Positions 34,901 through 44,304 of a stretch of 64,000 nt of DNA are shown piece after piece. Position 1 is the stretch's first letter; the number at the start of each line of letters is the position of its first letter. The notes beneath the pieces were generated by a model. It worked only from the letters and a program-made list of their open reading frames with translations, made no database searches and was not told where the DNA came from. The position numbers were made by a program, and so were the translations under genes. Source of the stretch: Pokkaliibacter sp. MBI-7 (GTDB taxonomy: Bacteria; Pseudomonadota; Gammaproteobacteria; Pseudomonadales; Balneatricaceae); NCBI RefSeq assembly GCF_029846635.1, contig NZ_JARVTG010000001.1, forward strand, positions 2,299,001 to 2,363,000, read 5' to 3'.

Positions 34901-36029
34901 GATTATTTTTTGGCTGAGCCTGCTGATTCCTTTCTACGCCTATATCGGCTTTCCCCTGGGACTGGCCATAATGGCAGCATTCAAGCCTCGGCAAATCGTC
35001 CTGGCGCCACACCCTCAGTCCATCAGCATCATTGTTGCTGCCCATAATGAAGAGCGGCACATTGAGGGCAAGATCAAAAGCCTGCTTGAGCAGGACTATC
35101 TCCCTTCTGCACGACAGATCATTATTGCCAGCGACGGCTCTACGGACGACACCGTTGCCCTGGCCCGAACATTCAACCATCCCGATATACTGGTGCTGGA
35201 CTTACCCAGACAGGGCAAACAAGCCGCATTAAACACTGCTGTGCAGTACGCCTCTGGTGATGTGTTGGTGTTTACCGATGCAGACAATCAGTGGTTTCCC
35301 TCTACGCTGGGAGCGCTGATGGCACCGTTCAGTGACACAGCCGTGGGTGCCACCGGAGGGAATATGATTATCGCCAAACCCGGCCACGCGCTGAGTCAGG
35401 GCGACAGCCTCTACCGCCGCTACGAAGCCTGGATACGCAGGGCGGAAAACCAGACCGGCTGTACCGTCGCCTTGGATGGCGCCCTATTGGCTATCCGCCG
35501 GTCACTATTTCAAGCTATTCCTTCCGACGTGAATGATGACTTCTTTATCAGCACCTGTGCCCCTGCAGCGGGCAAGCACCTTGTCTATGTGGATGCAGCC
35601 AAAGTCCTTGATGAAGGCGTGGACGAAACCAACAAGCAATTCAGTCGTCGGCTCAGAGTCACGCTGGGCGGCCTGCAAAGCCTGGCCTATCGTAAACAAT
35701 TGATGAATCCACTGCGATTTGGCGGCTATGCGGTGGCACTGATCAGCCACAAGCTGATACGCCGTCTGGCTCCTTTGTTATTGATTCCTCTCATACTTAG
35801 TAATCTTGCCCTGTGGCAACATCATGGTTTTTATCAAACCGCCCTACTATGTCAAATAGCGGCCTATGCTGTGGCAATCGTCGGATTACTGGACCATACC
35901 AAGCGACTCCCCAAGCCTTTTCGACTGGCAGGCTATACCCTGATCTCACTGTCTGGAATGGCCATTGCGGTGATCCAGTTCATCTTTGGCAAACGCCTGA
36001 AAATGTGGAATCCACAGCAGAATAGATGA
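34893..36029 (+). CDS. GT2-family glycosyltransferase with flanking membrane helices
   Basis: A 378-residue enzyme that opens with a membrane helix (IIFWLSLLIPFYAYIGFPLG), followed by SISIIVAAHNEERHIEGKI, IIIASDGSTDDTVALA and VLVFTDADNQWF with the DAD metal site. A late RRLRVTLGGLQSLAYR block stands where processive GT2 enzymes have Q-x-x-R-W, but the match is not exact. Two or three helices close the protein (LLLIPLILSNLALW; LCQIAAYAVAIVGLL). It overlaps both neighbours (8 bases upstream, ATGA downstream). Confidence 0.9.
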   Translation: MAEIIFWLSLLIPFYAYIGFPLGLAIMAAFKPRQIVLAPHPQSISIIVAAHNEERHIEGKIKSLLEQDYLPSARQIIIASDGSTDDTVALARTFNHPDILVLDLPRQGKQAALNTAVQYASGDVLVFTDADNQWFPSTLGALMAPFSDTAVGATGGNMIIAKPGHALSQGDSLYRRYEAWIRRAENQTGCTVALDGALLAIRRSLFQAIPSDVNDDFFISTCAPAAGKHLVYVDAAKVLDEGVDETNKQFSRRLRVTLGGLQSLAYRKQLMNPLRFGGYAVALISHKLIRRLAPLLLIPLILSNLALWQHHGFYQTALLCQIAAYAVAIVGLLDHTKRLPKPFRLAGYTLISLSGMAIAVIQFIFGKRLKMWNPQQNR

Positions 36030-37048
36030 GGCATCTCACCATGCTAAAACGCGCCTTGAAGATGGCTGCTGGCGCTCTCTACCTGCGCTCGGGCTCAGGT
36101 AAACAGGCGCTGGCCAACCGTGCTGTGATCCTGATGCTACATCGCGTGGTGGAGAGTGATGAGGCTGCCTCCCTACCTCATCGCAACGAACTATGTGTTG
36201 GTCAGCACCGCTTTGACCGCCTGCTCGGCTGGCTCAAACGCCATTTCGACATCTGTGAGCTGGAGCCGCTGCTGACCACTCCTTCCTCCTCTGATCGACC
36301 GCGTCTGGCGCTGACCTTTGATGATGGCTGGCATGACAATGCCACCCTGGCCTTCCCCATATTGCAACGACATCAGGTACCCGCCAGCATTTTCCTTTCC
36401 ACCGACTTTATAGGCACCCGGCAAGGGTTCTGGTGGGAAAGTATTGGGGAAACCCTGTGGGGGAGTTTCGGCTCAGCCGCGATCGACAGCTTACTGCCAC
36501 GGCTGGCCACCTCCGATAAACCTGTACCTGAGCACCTGAGGTCGATGCCACAAAATGCAGACCGAAGCCGCCTGGTTATGCGCTATCTGGCCAGCCTTAA
36601 AGACCTGCCTGCACCGACCTTACAAGCTCTGGCAGACAGCTGCCCGCTGTCGGACCCGCCGCAGGCCATGAGCTGGGCTCAGGTCACCGAGCTTGAACAG
36701 AGTGGCCTGATTCGCTTTGGTGCCCATGGAGCGAGTCACGCCTTGCTCGACCGCTTGTCACCATCGCAACTGGAACAAGACATCAGCCGCAGCCTGGCAG
36801 CCATTGCCAGCCACTGCCAGCAGCCACTGCCGATATATTGCTATCCCAATGGCAATTACAGCGCCTCAGTCACGGCCTGTATTCAGCAGCATGCCCTGCC
36901 TTTTGCGCTGAGCACACGAGCGGGGATCTACAGCGCTCAATCCTCACTGCCCTATGGTCTGCCCCGTATAGGGATCAGCCAGGCGGTGGCAGCCGCGCCC
37001 GCCCTGCTAGGCTGGCGAATCCAACAAGCTGGCCGACCTCATCACTAA
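36026..37048 (+). CDS. Polysaccharide deacetylase (NodB-like, CE4)
   Basis: A 340-residue CE4-type deacetylase. Motif 1 is LALTFDDGWHDNA with Asp99/Asp100, motif 2 is FGAHGASHALLDRLS with two His residues four apart, and the PIYCYPNGNYSA block gives the motif 3 Pro/Gly pattern. No signal peptide is obvious; the N-terminus is basic and short (MLKRALKMAAGALYL), so it may work in the cytosol on lipid-linked sugars or sit at the membrane. An ATG at 36041 is an alternative start. It would expose free amino groups on the polymer. Confidence 0.9.
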   Translation: MRHLTMLKRALKMAAGALYLRSGSGKQALANRAVILMLHRVVESDEAASLPHRNELCVGQHRFDRLLGWLKRHFDICELEPLLTTPSSSDRPRLALTFDDGWHDNATLAFPILQRHQVPASIFLSTDFIGTRQGFWWESIGETLWGSFGSAAIDSLLPRLATSDKPVPEHLRSMPQNADRSRLVMRYLASLKDLPAPTLQALADSCPLSDPPQAMSWAQVTELEQSGLIRFGAHGASHALLDRLSPSQLEQDISRSLAAIASHCQQPLPIYCYPNGNYSASVTACIQQHALPFALSTRAGIYSAQSSLPYGLPRIGISQAVAAAPALLGWRIQQAGRPHH

Positions 37049-37149
37049 CCCAAGGAGCCATCAAACAACCAAAGGACCTCCCCTCTCCCAGACACTGAGT
37101 TAAAAAGCACTATTCAGGAATGTAAACAAGGATCTAAGGACGTTACTCA

Positions 37150-39144
37150 ATGGAACTGCAATACAACAAATCCCGGCTCTTTAAGCGCTCATTGCTAACC
37201 CTTGCCATTACCACTGGCTCTGCTGCCAGCTGGGCAACCCCGCTGAACTGGGACAATGTCAGAGATGGTACCTTTTACCTCTTCCCTCAAGGGACAGCTA
37301 GCCTGCAGTTGAACTGGCAAGATGCTGTAGGCCTTGCGGCACAGAACGAAGATCACCTGTTTCTGCTTAACCGCAAGGGTGGCCTGAACAAATCCTGGAC
37401 TCTGGGTGCTGATAAGATCAGTGGCTCTGACAGCACCTCACTTACCGAAACAGGCCCCTATCAGCTGGAAATTGCTGCCTACTCCGCTCGCCGCTTTAAT
37501 GTGAAAGCAAACAACAGCACCGTAATATTTCAGCCTCCCAAAGGCCACTACGCCATGGATACCAATCAGACTGATGCGGAGCTGTTTTTCAAGGTCAAAG
37601 CCAATGAGCAAGCCAAGCTTGGTGGGAAATACTACCGGGGCATCACCGCTCTGGAGGCAGTCCGTCTGTCAGACAATAAAAAGATCACTCTGACGCTGAA
37701 TCAGTCTTATCAATACGGCTACCAGTATGATCTGATCGACCTACCCTCCAGTAGCAGCGATCAGGTATGGAAGCTGACCTTGAAAGGTCAGGGTGGCAGG
37801 CCAGCATTCTGGCTGGATGGGACGGACAATTACTTCGCACAAACAGCAACTGGGCTTGATACAAGTGTCAACCTTGAAATACCCGGAACGACCAATCTGG
37901 TATTGAGCTCCAGCCTGTTGGGCGCAACACCAAAACTGGGCATGTACGGTTACTACTACGACACCCCTAACAAAGCTAATAACCCTCCTGCAGCTGCCAT
38001 TACTGAACTGCTGAAAACCAAACCCAAGGTAGTATCCCTTTACGCCCTGTATGACTCGTTAATACGCGACCCTGCGAGAATGGACGCACCTCTTGCGCAA
38101 TACAAAACTGATGGTATTGAGCAAACCATTACATTGGTGTCAGGCAGTGGTTACAGTGGTTCTACAAACATCATTGCAGACAATAGTGAGGTTCGCGCAG
38201 GCATTGGAAAATGGCTGGATGCCATCATCCGCGCCAATTACCCTGGCACGCATTACTTAGCTATCGCAGACGAGCCAAATTTTAGCTACTCAAACTACCA
38301 GAGCTATGAAAACGCTGTAGTCAGTTTGTCCAGCTTTATCAACAACTACCCCGGTGCACGCCAGGCGGGGGTTAGAGTCATTGCCCCTGCCAGCTCACGC
38401 TTTACGGAAACACCGCCCACTGAGCTTGATGCCGTCACTACTGAGCGTCGGGGCAGCAAATGGGCTGAGCAGCTGCTTAACAACTATCCGAATGCTCTCG
38501 ATGCACTGGCGTGGCATGAATGGATGGTTTACGACCTGCTGGATACCCGCCGCTATCGCACCGAAGTACAAACTGCAGCCAGTCTGGTTGGCAAAAAAAC
38601 CGATGGATCTCCTCGTATTCCCCTGCTGATTGATCAAACCAATATCGGCCCCGGTAACAGTACCAGTGACTATGAACAAAATACGTTGTTTGCAGCGATG
38701 TGGTGGGCTTCTGCTGTCATCAACGCCTCTCAGGATGGTTTGCTATCCGCCTTTAGCTTTTTCCCCGGTGTCGATGATACCAACCATCACAAAGGTATTA
38801 TGAACAGTGACTTCCAGCTACGTCCGGTTGGATATGCCCAGCAGTTTGTCGCCAAGCACTGGCTGGCCAAGGTGCAGAAACTGACCAATGATGCTTTTGA
38901 GGTCGATGCCATGGCCATGTCGGAAGGTACTCAACGTCGCGTTTTGGGTGTCAACAAGGCGCCCTATCGTACGCAAAATGTCAGTTTGGGAGGCACAGGC
39001 GTGCCCTGCAACAATAGCTCGTTAAAGCTCACAGTCTTCAACAAATGGGGTGAGTACGAGCGCAGCACCAGCTGCAGCAATGGCAAGGTCACCTTTACCG
39101 TGCCCGGTGAAACGATTTTTGCGCTGTCGTGGACAGCACAGTAA
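37150..39144 (+). CDS. Secreted glycosidase-like protein, paralogue 1 (possible new family)
   Basis: A 664-residue exported protein with a Sec signal (SLLTLAITTGSAASWA, cleavage after SWA). The first 250 residues are beta-rich with NYFAQT- and FWLDGT-type repeats. From about 275 to 580 the order of motifs suggests a clan GH-A barrel: YLAIADEPNF with Glu375 where the NEP acid/base lies, ALAWHEWMVYD with His456 and then LLIDQTNIGPGNS. At that last position the usual nucleophile Glu is not seen; Asp495 is there. A C-terminal beta domain ends with FALSWTAQ. I cannot assign a known GH family. The next gene is a paralogue. A role in trimming or cutting the exopolysaccharide fits the location. Confidence 0.65.
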   Translation: MELQYNKSRLFKRSLLTLAITTGSAASWATPLNWDNVRDGTFYLFPQGTASLQLNWQDAVGLAAQNEDHLFLLNRKGGLNKSWTLGADKISGSDSTSLTETGPYQLEIAAYSARRFNVKANNSTVIFQPPKGHYAMDTNQTDAELFFKVKANEQAKLGGKYYRGITALEAVRLSDNKKITLTLNQSYQYGYQYDLIDLPSSSSDQVWKLTLKGQGGRPAFWLDGTDNYFAQTATGLDTSVNLEIPGTTNLVLSSSLLGATPKLGMYGYYYDTPNKANNPPAAAITELLKTKPKVVSLYALYDSLIRDPARMDAPLAQYKTDGIEQTITLVSGSGYSGSTNIIADNSEVRAGIGKWLDAIIRANYPGTHYLAIADEPNFSYSNYQSYENAVVSLSSFINNYPGARQAGVRVIAPASSRFTETPPTELDAVTTERRGSKWAEQLLNNYPNALDALAWHEWMVYDLLDTRRYRTEVQTAASLVGKKTDGSPRIPLLIDQTNIGPGNSTSDYEQNTLFAAMWWASAVINASQDGLLSAFSFFPGVDDTNHHKGIMNSDFQLRPVGYAQQFVAKHWLAKVQKLTNDAFEVDAMAMSEGTQRRVLGVNKAPYRTQNVSLGGTGVPCNNSSLKLTVFNKWGEYERSTSCSNGKVTFTVPGETIFALSWTAQ

Positions 39145-39188
39145 TTACGTTGATGATCTAGTCTTGTGAAGGAATGGGAGGGGTAGCG

Positions 39189-41147
39189 ATGAACAAGCGT
39201 TATCTAAAACTACTGCAGCTGTATCTCGCAACACTCTTAGCGTGCAGCCAGCTTGCTTACGCCTCACCCCTGCCCTGGAGCAATTTGCGTGCAGCGCAAT
39301 TGTTTATTTTTCCTGCCACAGCAACCACCTTGCAGATTGACTGGCGTGCGGCCTGGCTGGCAGATGCCAATCAGGACCGCTTTTTTGTACTGGATGCCCA
39401 AGGACAGTTGCTAGATGAGCAGACGCTGGACGCAGGCAATGCCAATGGTTCACACACCACCTCACTGACCGGCCAGGGGCCCTATCAGGTTGTAATCCCT
39501 GGTTATTCCTTCCGCAATTTCCGGCTGGCCGCGCCGCAGTCCGCCATTCTGTTGCAGCCCTCCAAGGTACATTTCTCACTGACAGCAGAGCAACGCAACA
39601 GTGAACTCTACTTCCAGACCAAGGCAGGCGAACAGGCGATACTGGGCGGCAAATATCAGGACAAAGGCATCAGTGCTTACCGCCTGCGGCGGTTGTCCGA
39701 TGGGAAGCAACTGCAACTGCCACTCAGCCAGACACCGCAACGTGGGTTTCAGTTTGATCGCCTAACCTTACCCCTCAGCCAGCAGAAGGAAATATGGCAG
39801 CTGACCCTGAACGGCACGGGCAAAGCCTCGTTCTGGCTGGATGGCACAGCCAATCTGTTCGCCCAGTCACCGGGCGATCTGCGCGATGTCAGCTTCGCGA
39901 CTGGTCAGGTCAGTCTGACGCTGGGCACGCACGCCAGCGGTAAAACCCCTAAACTAGGGTTCTATGACTTCAATGCCAGCCAGCTGCCCCGCGCTATGCT
40001 GCAGTCTCTGGCAGCGCTGAAACCGCGCTTTTTGGGAGCCTATAGTTTCTATGATGCCCTCAACCGTGATCCGTTCCGCCAGGATGACAATATGCAGACG
40101 CTGCAAAGAATGGGTATGGAAGACAGCGTCACCCTCCTGGCAGGCACAGGTATGCGGGGTGCACAACGCGGTGTCCTTGATACCCGTGAGGACGTTAAAC
40201 GCGGCCTGACTGCCTGGCTCAATATGCGCATCCGCCTGCAGAACGGCGGGCTGCACTATATCAGCTTCGCCGATGAGCCCAATCGTATCTATCCCGACTA
40301 CGCCAGCTATGCCCAGTACTTCCGAAAAATGGCTCAATATGTACGTAGTTATCCTGGCGCGTATGAGGCAGGAGTGCGTATTGCTGCACCTGCCAGTGCC
40401 AACTTCGTCAATACACCTTTCAGTGATGGTGCGGCTCAGCGCAAAGGCATTGACTGGGCCCGCCAGCTGCTCGCCGATAATCCCGGGCTGGTCGATGCCA
40501 TCGCCTGGCATGAGTGGGATCACGCCAAAGATCTGCTGGCCACCCGCTGGTATCGCTATTCGGTACAACAGGCAGCACAGCTGGTTGGTAGTCATCCTGA
40601 TGGAAGCGCCCTTCTGCCTTTATATATAGACCAGACCAATATCGGCTCAGGCAACAGCACCAGCCCCTATCAGCAGGATACCTTTTATGCAGGTCTATGG
40701 TGGACATCGGTAGTGATTAACAGTGCTATGGATGGCAAACTCTCTGGGCTTGCCTGGTTTCTGACGGTCGATGATGACAACCATCACAAGGGCATTGTGG
40801 GTTTTGACAACGGCCAGTTCACTCTGCGCCCGGTTGCCAGAGCCATGGCCTTTATCAATCGATTCTGGAAACCCATCACCCTGCCGCTGCAGAACAGTGC
40901 CTTTGAGGTGGATGCCATGGCCATGACTGACAATCGCAGCATCAGCATTCTTGCAGTGAACAAAGCCACACGCATGCAGCACATCACTCTGCCAGGCAAG
41001 TCACTGTGTGCGAATACTTCATTAAGCCTGACAATCCTCACTGTCGAGGGTGAAACGTCTGGCCCCTTCGTCTGCCGCCAGGGTCAACTGAGCTTTACTG
41101 TTCCGCCACAAAGCCTGTTTGCTCTGCACTGGAATAACGCACCATGA
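39189..41147 (+). CDS. Secreted glycosidase-like protein, paralogue 2
   Basis: A 652-residue paralogue of the preceding gene, with the same layout: Sec signal (LLQLYLATLLACSQLAYA), beta-rich N-terminal half with KASFWLDGTANLFAQS, then barrel blocks YISFADEPNR (Glu363), AIAWHEWDHAKD and LYIDQTNIGSGNS, and a C-terminal beta domain ending LFALHWN. The GGGAGGGG stretch 6 bases before the ATG at 39189 fixes the start. Conservation between the two copies is strongest around the three putative active-site blocks, which supports a shared enzymatic role. The sequences differ enough for different substrates. Confidence 0.65.
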   Translation: MNKRYLKLLQLYLATLLACSQLAYASPLPWSNLRAAQLFIFPATATTLQIDWRAAWLADANQDRFFVLDAQGQLLDEQTLDAGNANGSHTTSLTGQGPYQVVIPGYSFRNFRLAAPQSAILLQPSKVHFSLTAEQRNSELYFQTKAGEQAILGGKYQDKGISAYRLRRLSDGKQLQLPLSQTPQRGFQFDRLTLPLSQQKEIWQLTLNGTGKASFWLDGTANLFAQSPGDLRDVSFATGQVSLTLGTHASGKTPKLGFYDFNASQLPRAMLQSLAALKPRFLGAYSFYDALNRDPFRQDDNMQTLQRMGMEDSVTLLAGTGMRGAQRGVLDTREDVKRGLTAWLNMRIRLQNGGLHYISFADEPNRIYPDYASYAQYFRKMAQYVRSYPGAYEAGVRIAAPASANFVNTPFSDGAAQRKGIDWARQLLADNPGLVDAIAWHEWDHAKDLLATRWYRYSVQQAAQLVGSHPDGSALLPLYIDQTNIGSGNSTSPYQQDTFYAGLWWTSVVINSAMDGKLSGLAWFLTVDDDNHHKGIVGFDNGQFTLRPVARAMAFINRFWKPITLPLQNSAFEVDAMAMTDNRSISILAVNKATRMQHITLPGKSLCANTSLSLTILTVEGETSGPFVCRQGQLSFTVPPQSLFALHWNNAP

Positions 41148-41848
41148 CTCTGTTGTCCTTGCTAAAGAAGTCCTATCAGAAAGGCTTGTTTGGCACTGTA
41201 CGTTTTGTTTTTCAGCGATTTATTCTGCAGCGCTGGCAGCTGGTATGGCTGGAACGCAGCCTGACCATGCCGATGCCAGCACGCATCATCTGGCCAGGCG
41301 AACATGTGCGTCTGTCAGCCTCGACGTTGACCGTACTATCCCGACACTTTCCACGCCATATCACTGTAGCTGAAGACTTTTTATCCAATGGACTGCATGG
41401 TTATGCCGCCGTGGATGAACAGGGTGATGCGATTGCCTTCGCCTGGGTAGCAGATGGCGACTACTACGATCCTCATCTCTATCACTGCTGGCTGCGTGTA
41501 CCCACGGATGCGGTTTATCTGGTCTACGGTGAAGTGGCTAAAAAACTGCGTGGCTCCGGGCTGGCGCTACTGCTGCACTATGTTTTTGCAGACTGCCACC
41601 AACGGGGCTATCAACGTGCTCAGGCCGTTGTTGATCTGTCCAATATACGCTCCCTGACCTTCTGCCTGGGAATCGGCTTTCATGAAACAGAGCTTATGCA
41701 GCAGGTGTACTGCCTTGCTCACCGCTTTTATTTCAGCCGCAGGCAACCCTACCAGGGCCAGCGGTTCGCGCATCTCATCAAACCCACACGCAAGCGGGCG
41801 CTATCAGCCTGTGCAGCAGCTGACGACAGCGGAGCGCCTTCCCAATGA
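41144..41848 (+). CDS. GNAT-fold acyltransferase
   Basis: A 234-residue protein with a GNAT-like core: VYLVYGEVAKKLRGSGLALLLHYVFADCH carries the acyl-CoA pyrophosphate loop (R-x-S-G, a variant of Q-x-x-G-x-G/A), and VVDLSNIRSLTFCLGIGFHET is the C-terminal motif with Asn. The N-terminal 60 residues are basic and hydrophobic. It overlaps both neighbours by ATGA. I expect it to modify an amino sugar of the repeat unit, possibly together with the FemAB-like protein that follows. Confidence 0.75.
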   Translation: MTLLSLLKKSYQKGLFGTVRFVFQRFILQRWQLVWLERSLTMPMPARIIWPGEHVRLSASTLTVLSRHFPRHITVAEDFLSNGLHGYAAVDEQGDAIAFAWVADGDYYDPHLYHCWLRVPTDAVYLVYGEVAKKLRGSGLALLLHYVFADCHQRGYQRAQAVVDLSNIRSLTFCLGIGFHETELMQQVYCLAHRFYFSRRQPYQGQRFAHLIKPTRKRALSACAAADDSGAPSQ

Positions 41849-42963
41849 CCTATCGCCTGCAATGGCTGACGTCCTTTCACGACACGCACTTTCCGACAGC
41901 GGACTATGTCAGTCTCTACCAATGCTTGCCCCATGCCACCCCGTACAACCATCTGGCATGGCTCACTGCTGCCGAAGATGCGCTCACCGCAGACACTCAG
42001 CTGGCCATTCTACTGATCTGGCAGACCACCCAGCTGGTAGGCTGCTTGCCGCTGATCCGTCGTCGCGAGCGGCAAAAGGGTTTGCATTTTATGGTAGTCC
42101 GCCATTTGGGCTTTCCCATGAGTGACCGCATCGGTCTGATGCTGAAGGAAGAGGCTGCTGAAGCTGCGCCGCTTATACTCTCGGCCATCCAGCAGCACTT
42201 ACCCTATGCACTGCTGCAATTGAATGAGGTCACCGCTGAAAGCGGGGAAGCCGTTTTTCGGCAGTGGGGCCAACGCAGCTGCTACTGGGAGCAGCGACTG
42301 ATCTGCCATGCCCCGGAACATGCCATCACCGCAGCTGATCGCGAGGAAATCAGCGGCGATGCCCGCTACAAACTGCGCCGCGCCCGTAAACGCACAGCAG
42401 CGCTGGGGGCAGAGGTGATCTGCCTGCAACCCGATGAACACAGTATTGGCGGCATTCTTGAGCAGATCAGCCAGGTGGAACTGGCCAGCTGGAAAGGTAC
42501 CGAGGAGGTCGGCGTATTCTGTAGTGATCACGCACAGTGGATGAAACAGGCCTTCCGACAGTTAGCCAAGGCAGGTCTGGTGAGCGTGATCGCCCTGCAA
42601 CACGAAGGCCGATACATCAGCTACCGTATCGGCCCCCTGGATAAGGGGCGTATCTATGATTTCAATCTGGCCTTTCACCCGGACCATGCCGCGCTTGGTA
42701 GTGGTCGCCTGTTACTGGATGAGTGGATTCGCTGGGGGCTGGAGCAGGGAGTGCAATGGCTGGATGCATCACGCGTCAGTATGAAATCCAATCATCAGCT
42801 GCATGAGCGGATGACCAACACTATCACCCACTATCGCTGGAGCTTTTATTCCTGTAGGCCCGCAGGGATAGCACTGAGTCTGATGTATCGGCTGTGGAAT
42901 GGTTACAAACAGTTCAAGCGCGGCAAACAACCTGAGAACCAACGTAGCGATGATGCCAACTAA
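41845..42963 (+). CDS. FemAB/CelD-like acyl- or aminoacyltransferase
   Basis: A 372-residue double-GNAT protein of the Acetyltransf_6/BcsL-like group. The N-terminal half has PYNHLAWLTAAEDAL and AILLIWQTTQLVGCLPL, and the middle has DARYKLRRARKRTAALGAEV, typical of the family. The second half holds VSVIALQHEGRYISYRIGPLDKGRIYDFNLAFHPDHAALGSGRLLLDEWI. Such proteins often sit in exopolysaccharide loci of exosortase-carrying bacteria. No exosortase is present here. Substrate is unknown. The gene overlaps its upstream neighbour by ATGA and leaves 57 bases before wzx. Confidence 0.82.
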   Translation: MTYRLQWLTSFHDTHFPTADYVSLYQCLPHATPYNHLAWLTAAEDALTADTQLAILLIWQTTQLVGCLPLIRRRERQKGLHFMVVRHLGFPMSDRIGLMLKEEAAEAAPLILSAIQQHLPYALLQLNEVTAESGEAVFRQWGQRSCYWEQRLICHAPEHAITAADREEISGDARYKLRRARKRTAALGAEVICLQPDEHSIGGILEQISQVELASWKGTEEVGVFCSDHAQWMKQAFRQLAKAGLVSVIALQHEGRYISYRIGPLDKGRIYDFNLAFHPDHAALGSGRLLLDEWIRWGLEQGVQWLDASRVSMKSNHQLHERMTNTITHYRWSFYSCRPAGIALSLMYRLWNGYKQFKRGKQPENQRSDDAN

Positions 42964-43020
42964 GCCTAGGGTCAACCGGGAAAAGCCACGTCGTCAACCA
43001 GGTCGGACGGAGAACCGAGC

Positions 43021-44304
43021 ATGAATAAGTATCTGGCCAATAGCCTGTGGACTGTCGCGGAACGTTGCAGCCGGGCACTGATCAGCTTTGTTCTGGTTGC
43101 GCTGATTGCCCGCCATATCGGCCCTGAACAGTTTGGTATTCTGGCCTTTATCCAGAGTGTGATTGCCATTTTGTGCATGACCGTCAGCTTTGGCATGGAC
43201 AATGTGCTGGTCAAGGTGTTTTCCGAACAGGACGATGAGCAACACGCCCTGCGCACGCTCAGTACCGCAGTGCTGTTTCGCATGACCCTGGGCATAACAC
43301 TGCTTTTGGGATTACTGCTCTTTGTCTACGGCAGTGACCTGATCGAACCCCAGTTGAAACCGATTTACATTGTGCTGGGACTAAGCCTGCTGTTTATCAA
43401 CTACAACACCTATCTGTCGCTGTATCAGGCCAAGTCCATCTCCCGCAAACTGATACCGGCCTCGCTCACCAGCACCCTGCTGATTGCAGCCTATCGACTG
43501 TGGCTACTTGAGCATGATGGCACTCTGTTCGACTTTGCACTGACCTTTACCCTGGAATTAGCCAGCAAAATGCTGCTGGTGATGTATCTGGCGCGCAAAG
43601 ATCACTTCCAGTTCACCCTGCGTGCCGCAGACAGGCAGCAACTGCAGACCCTGCTGATTCCCAGTACGTCCATGCTGGTCTCCTCCATGATCGTGGTGGT
43701 CTACGCCCGCACTGACCAGCTGATGATTATGCATCTGATGGGTGAACGCGATCTGGGGGTTTACAGTGTCGCCATCCGCATCAGTGAAGCCTATCTGATT
43801 ATCCCAACCCTGATCGCTACCTCCTTCTTTCCGATGATTTCGCGTTCAGCTGAAGCGCACAACAGCCAGGCCTACTTCGATATCACCCATTTTTGCTCGG
43901 TGGTACCCGCCATACTGATCGCCCTGCTGTCTCCCTGGATCATCCCCATGCTGTTCGGAGAGAGCTATATCGATGCCATCCCTGTGCTGTTCCTCACCCT
44001 GGCAGCCTCAGCCTTTTCCATCCTGGGAGCCACCAGCACCAACTTTCTGATTGTGCAGAACCTTGCTCACTTGCGTATTTTTCGTGCGCTGGCAGGCCTG
44101 GTCATCAACGTCGTACTCAACTATCTGCTCATTCCCCCCTACGGCCTGATGGGCGCCGCCTGGGCGACCCTGGCCAGCCAAATGTGTGCATCCTGGCTAA
44201 GCAACCTGTTTACCGCTGCCACACGGCAGAGCTTTTACTGGCAAACTCGCAGCCTGCTGACCTTCGGCCTCCCAGGCATAGTGAATGTATTGAAGAAACG
44301 ATGA
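43021..44304 (+). CDS. Wzx-type flippase (polysaccharide biosynthesis family)
   Basis: A 427-residue multi-spanning protein of the MOP superfamily with about 12 helices. The N-terminus NSLWTVAERCSRALISFVLVALIARHIGPEQFGILAF is typical, as is MLVSSMIVVVYARTDQLMIMHLMGERDLGVYSVAIRI in the middle. It would flip undecaprenyl-linked repeat units to the periplasm for the Wzy protein. GGAG at about 43011 sits close before the ATG. The stop overlaps the start of the next gene (ATGA). Confidence 0.93.
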   Translation: MNKYLANSLWTVAERCSRALISFVLVALIARHIGPEQFGILAFIQSVIAILCMTVSFGMDNVLVKVFSEQDDEQHALRTLSTAVLFRMTLGITLLLGLLLFVYGSDLIEPQLKPIYIVLGLSLLFINYNTYLSLYQAKSISRKLIPASLTSTLLIAAYRLWLLEHDGTLFDFALTFTLELASKMLLVMYLARKDHFQFTLRAADRQQLQTLLIPSTSMLVSSMIVVVYARTDQLMIMHLMGERDLGVYSVAIRISEAYLIIPTLIATSFFPMISRSAEAHNSQAYFDITHFCSVVPAILIALLSPWIIPMLFGESYIDAIPVLFLTLAASAFSILGATSTNFLIVQNLAHLRIFRALAGLVINVVLNYLLIPPYGLMGAAWATLASQMCASWLSNLFTAATRQSFYWQTRSLLTFGLPGIVNVLKKR

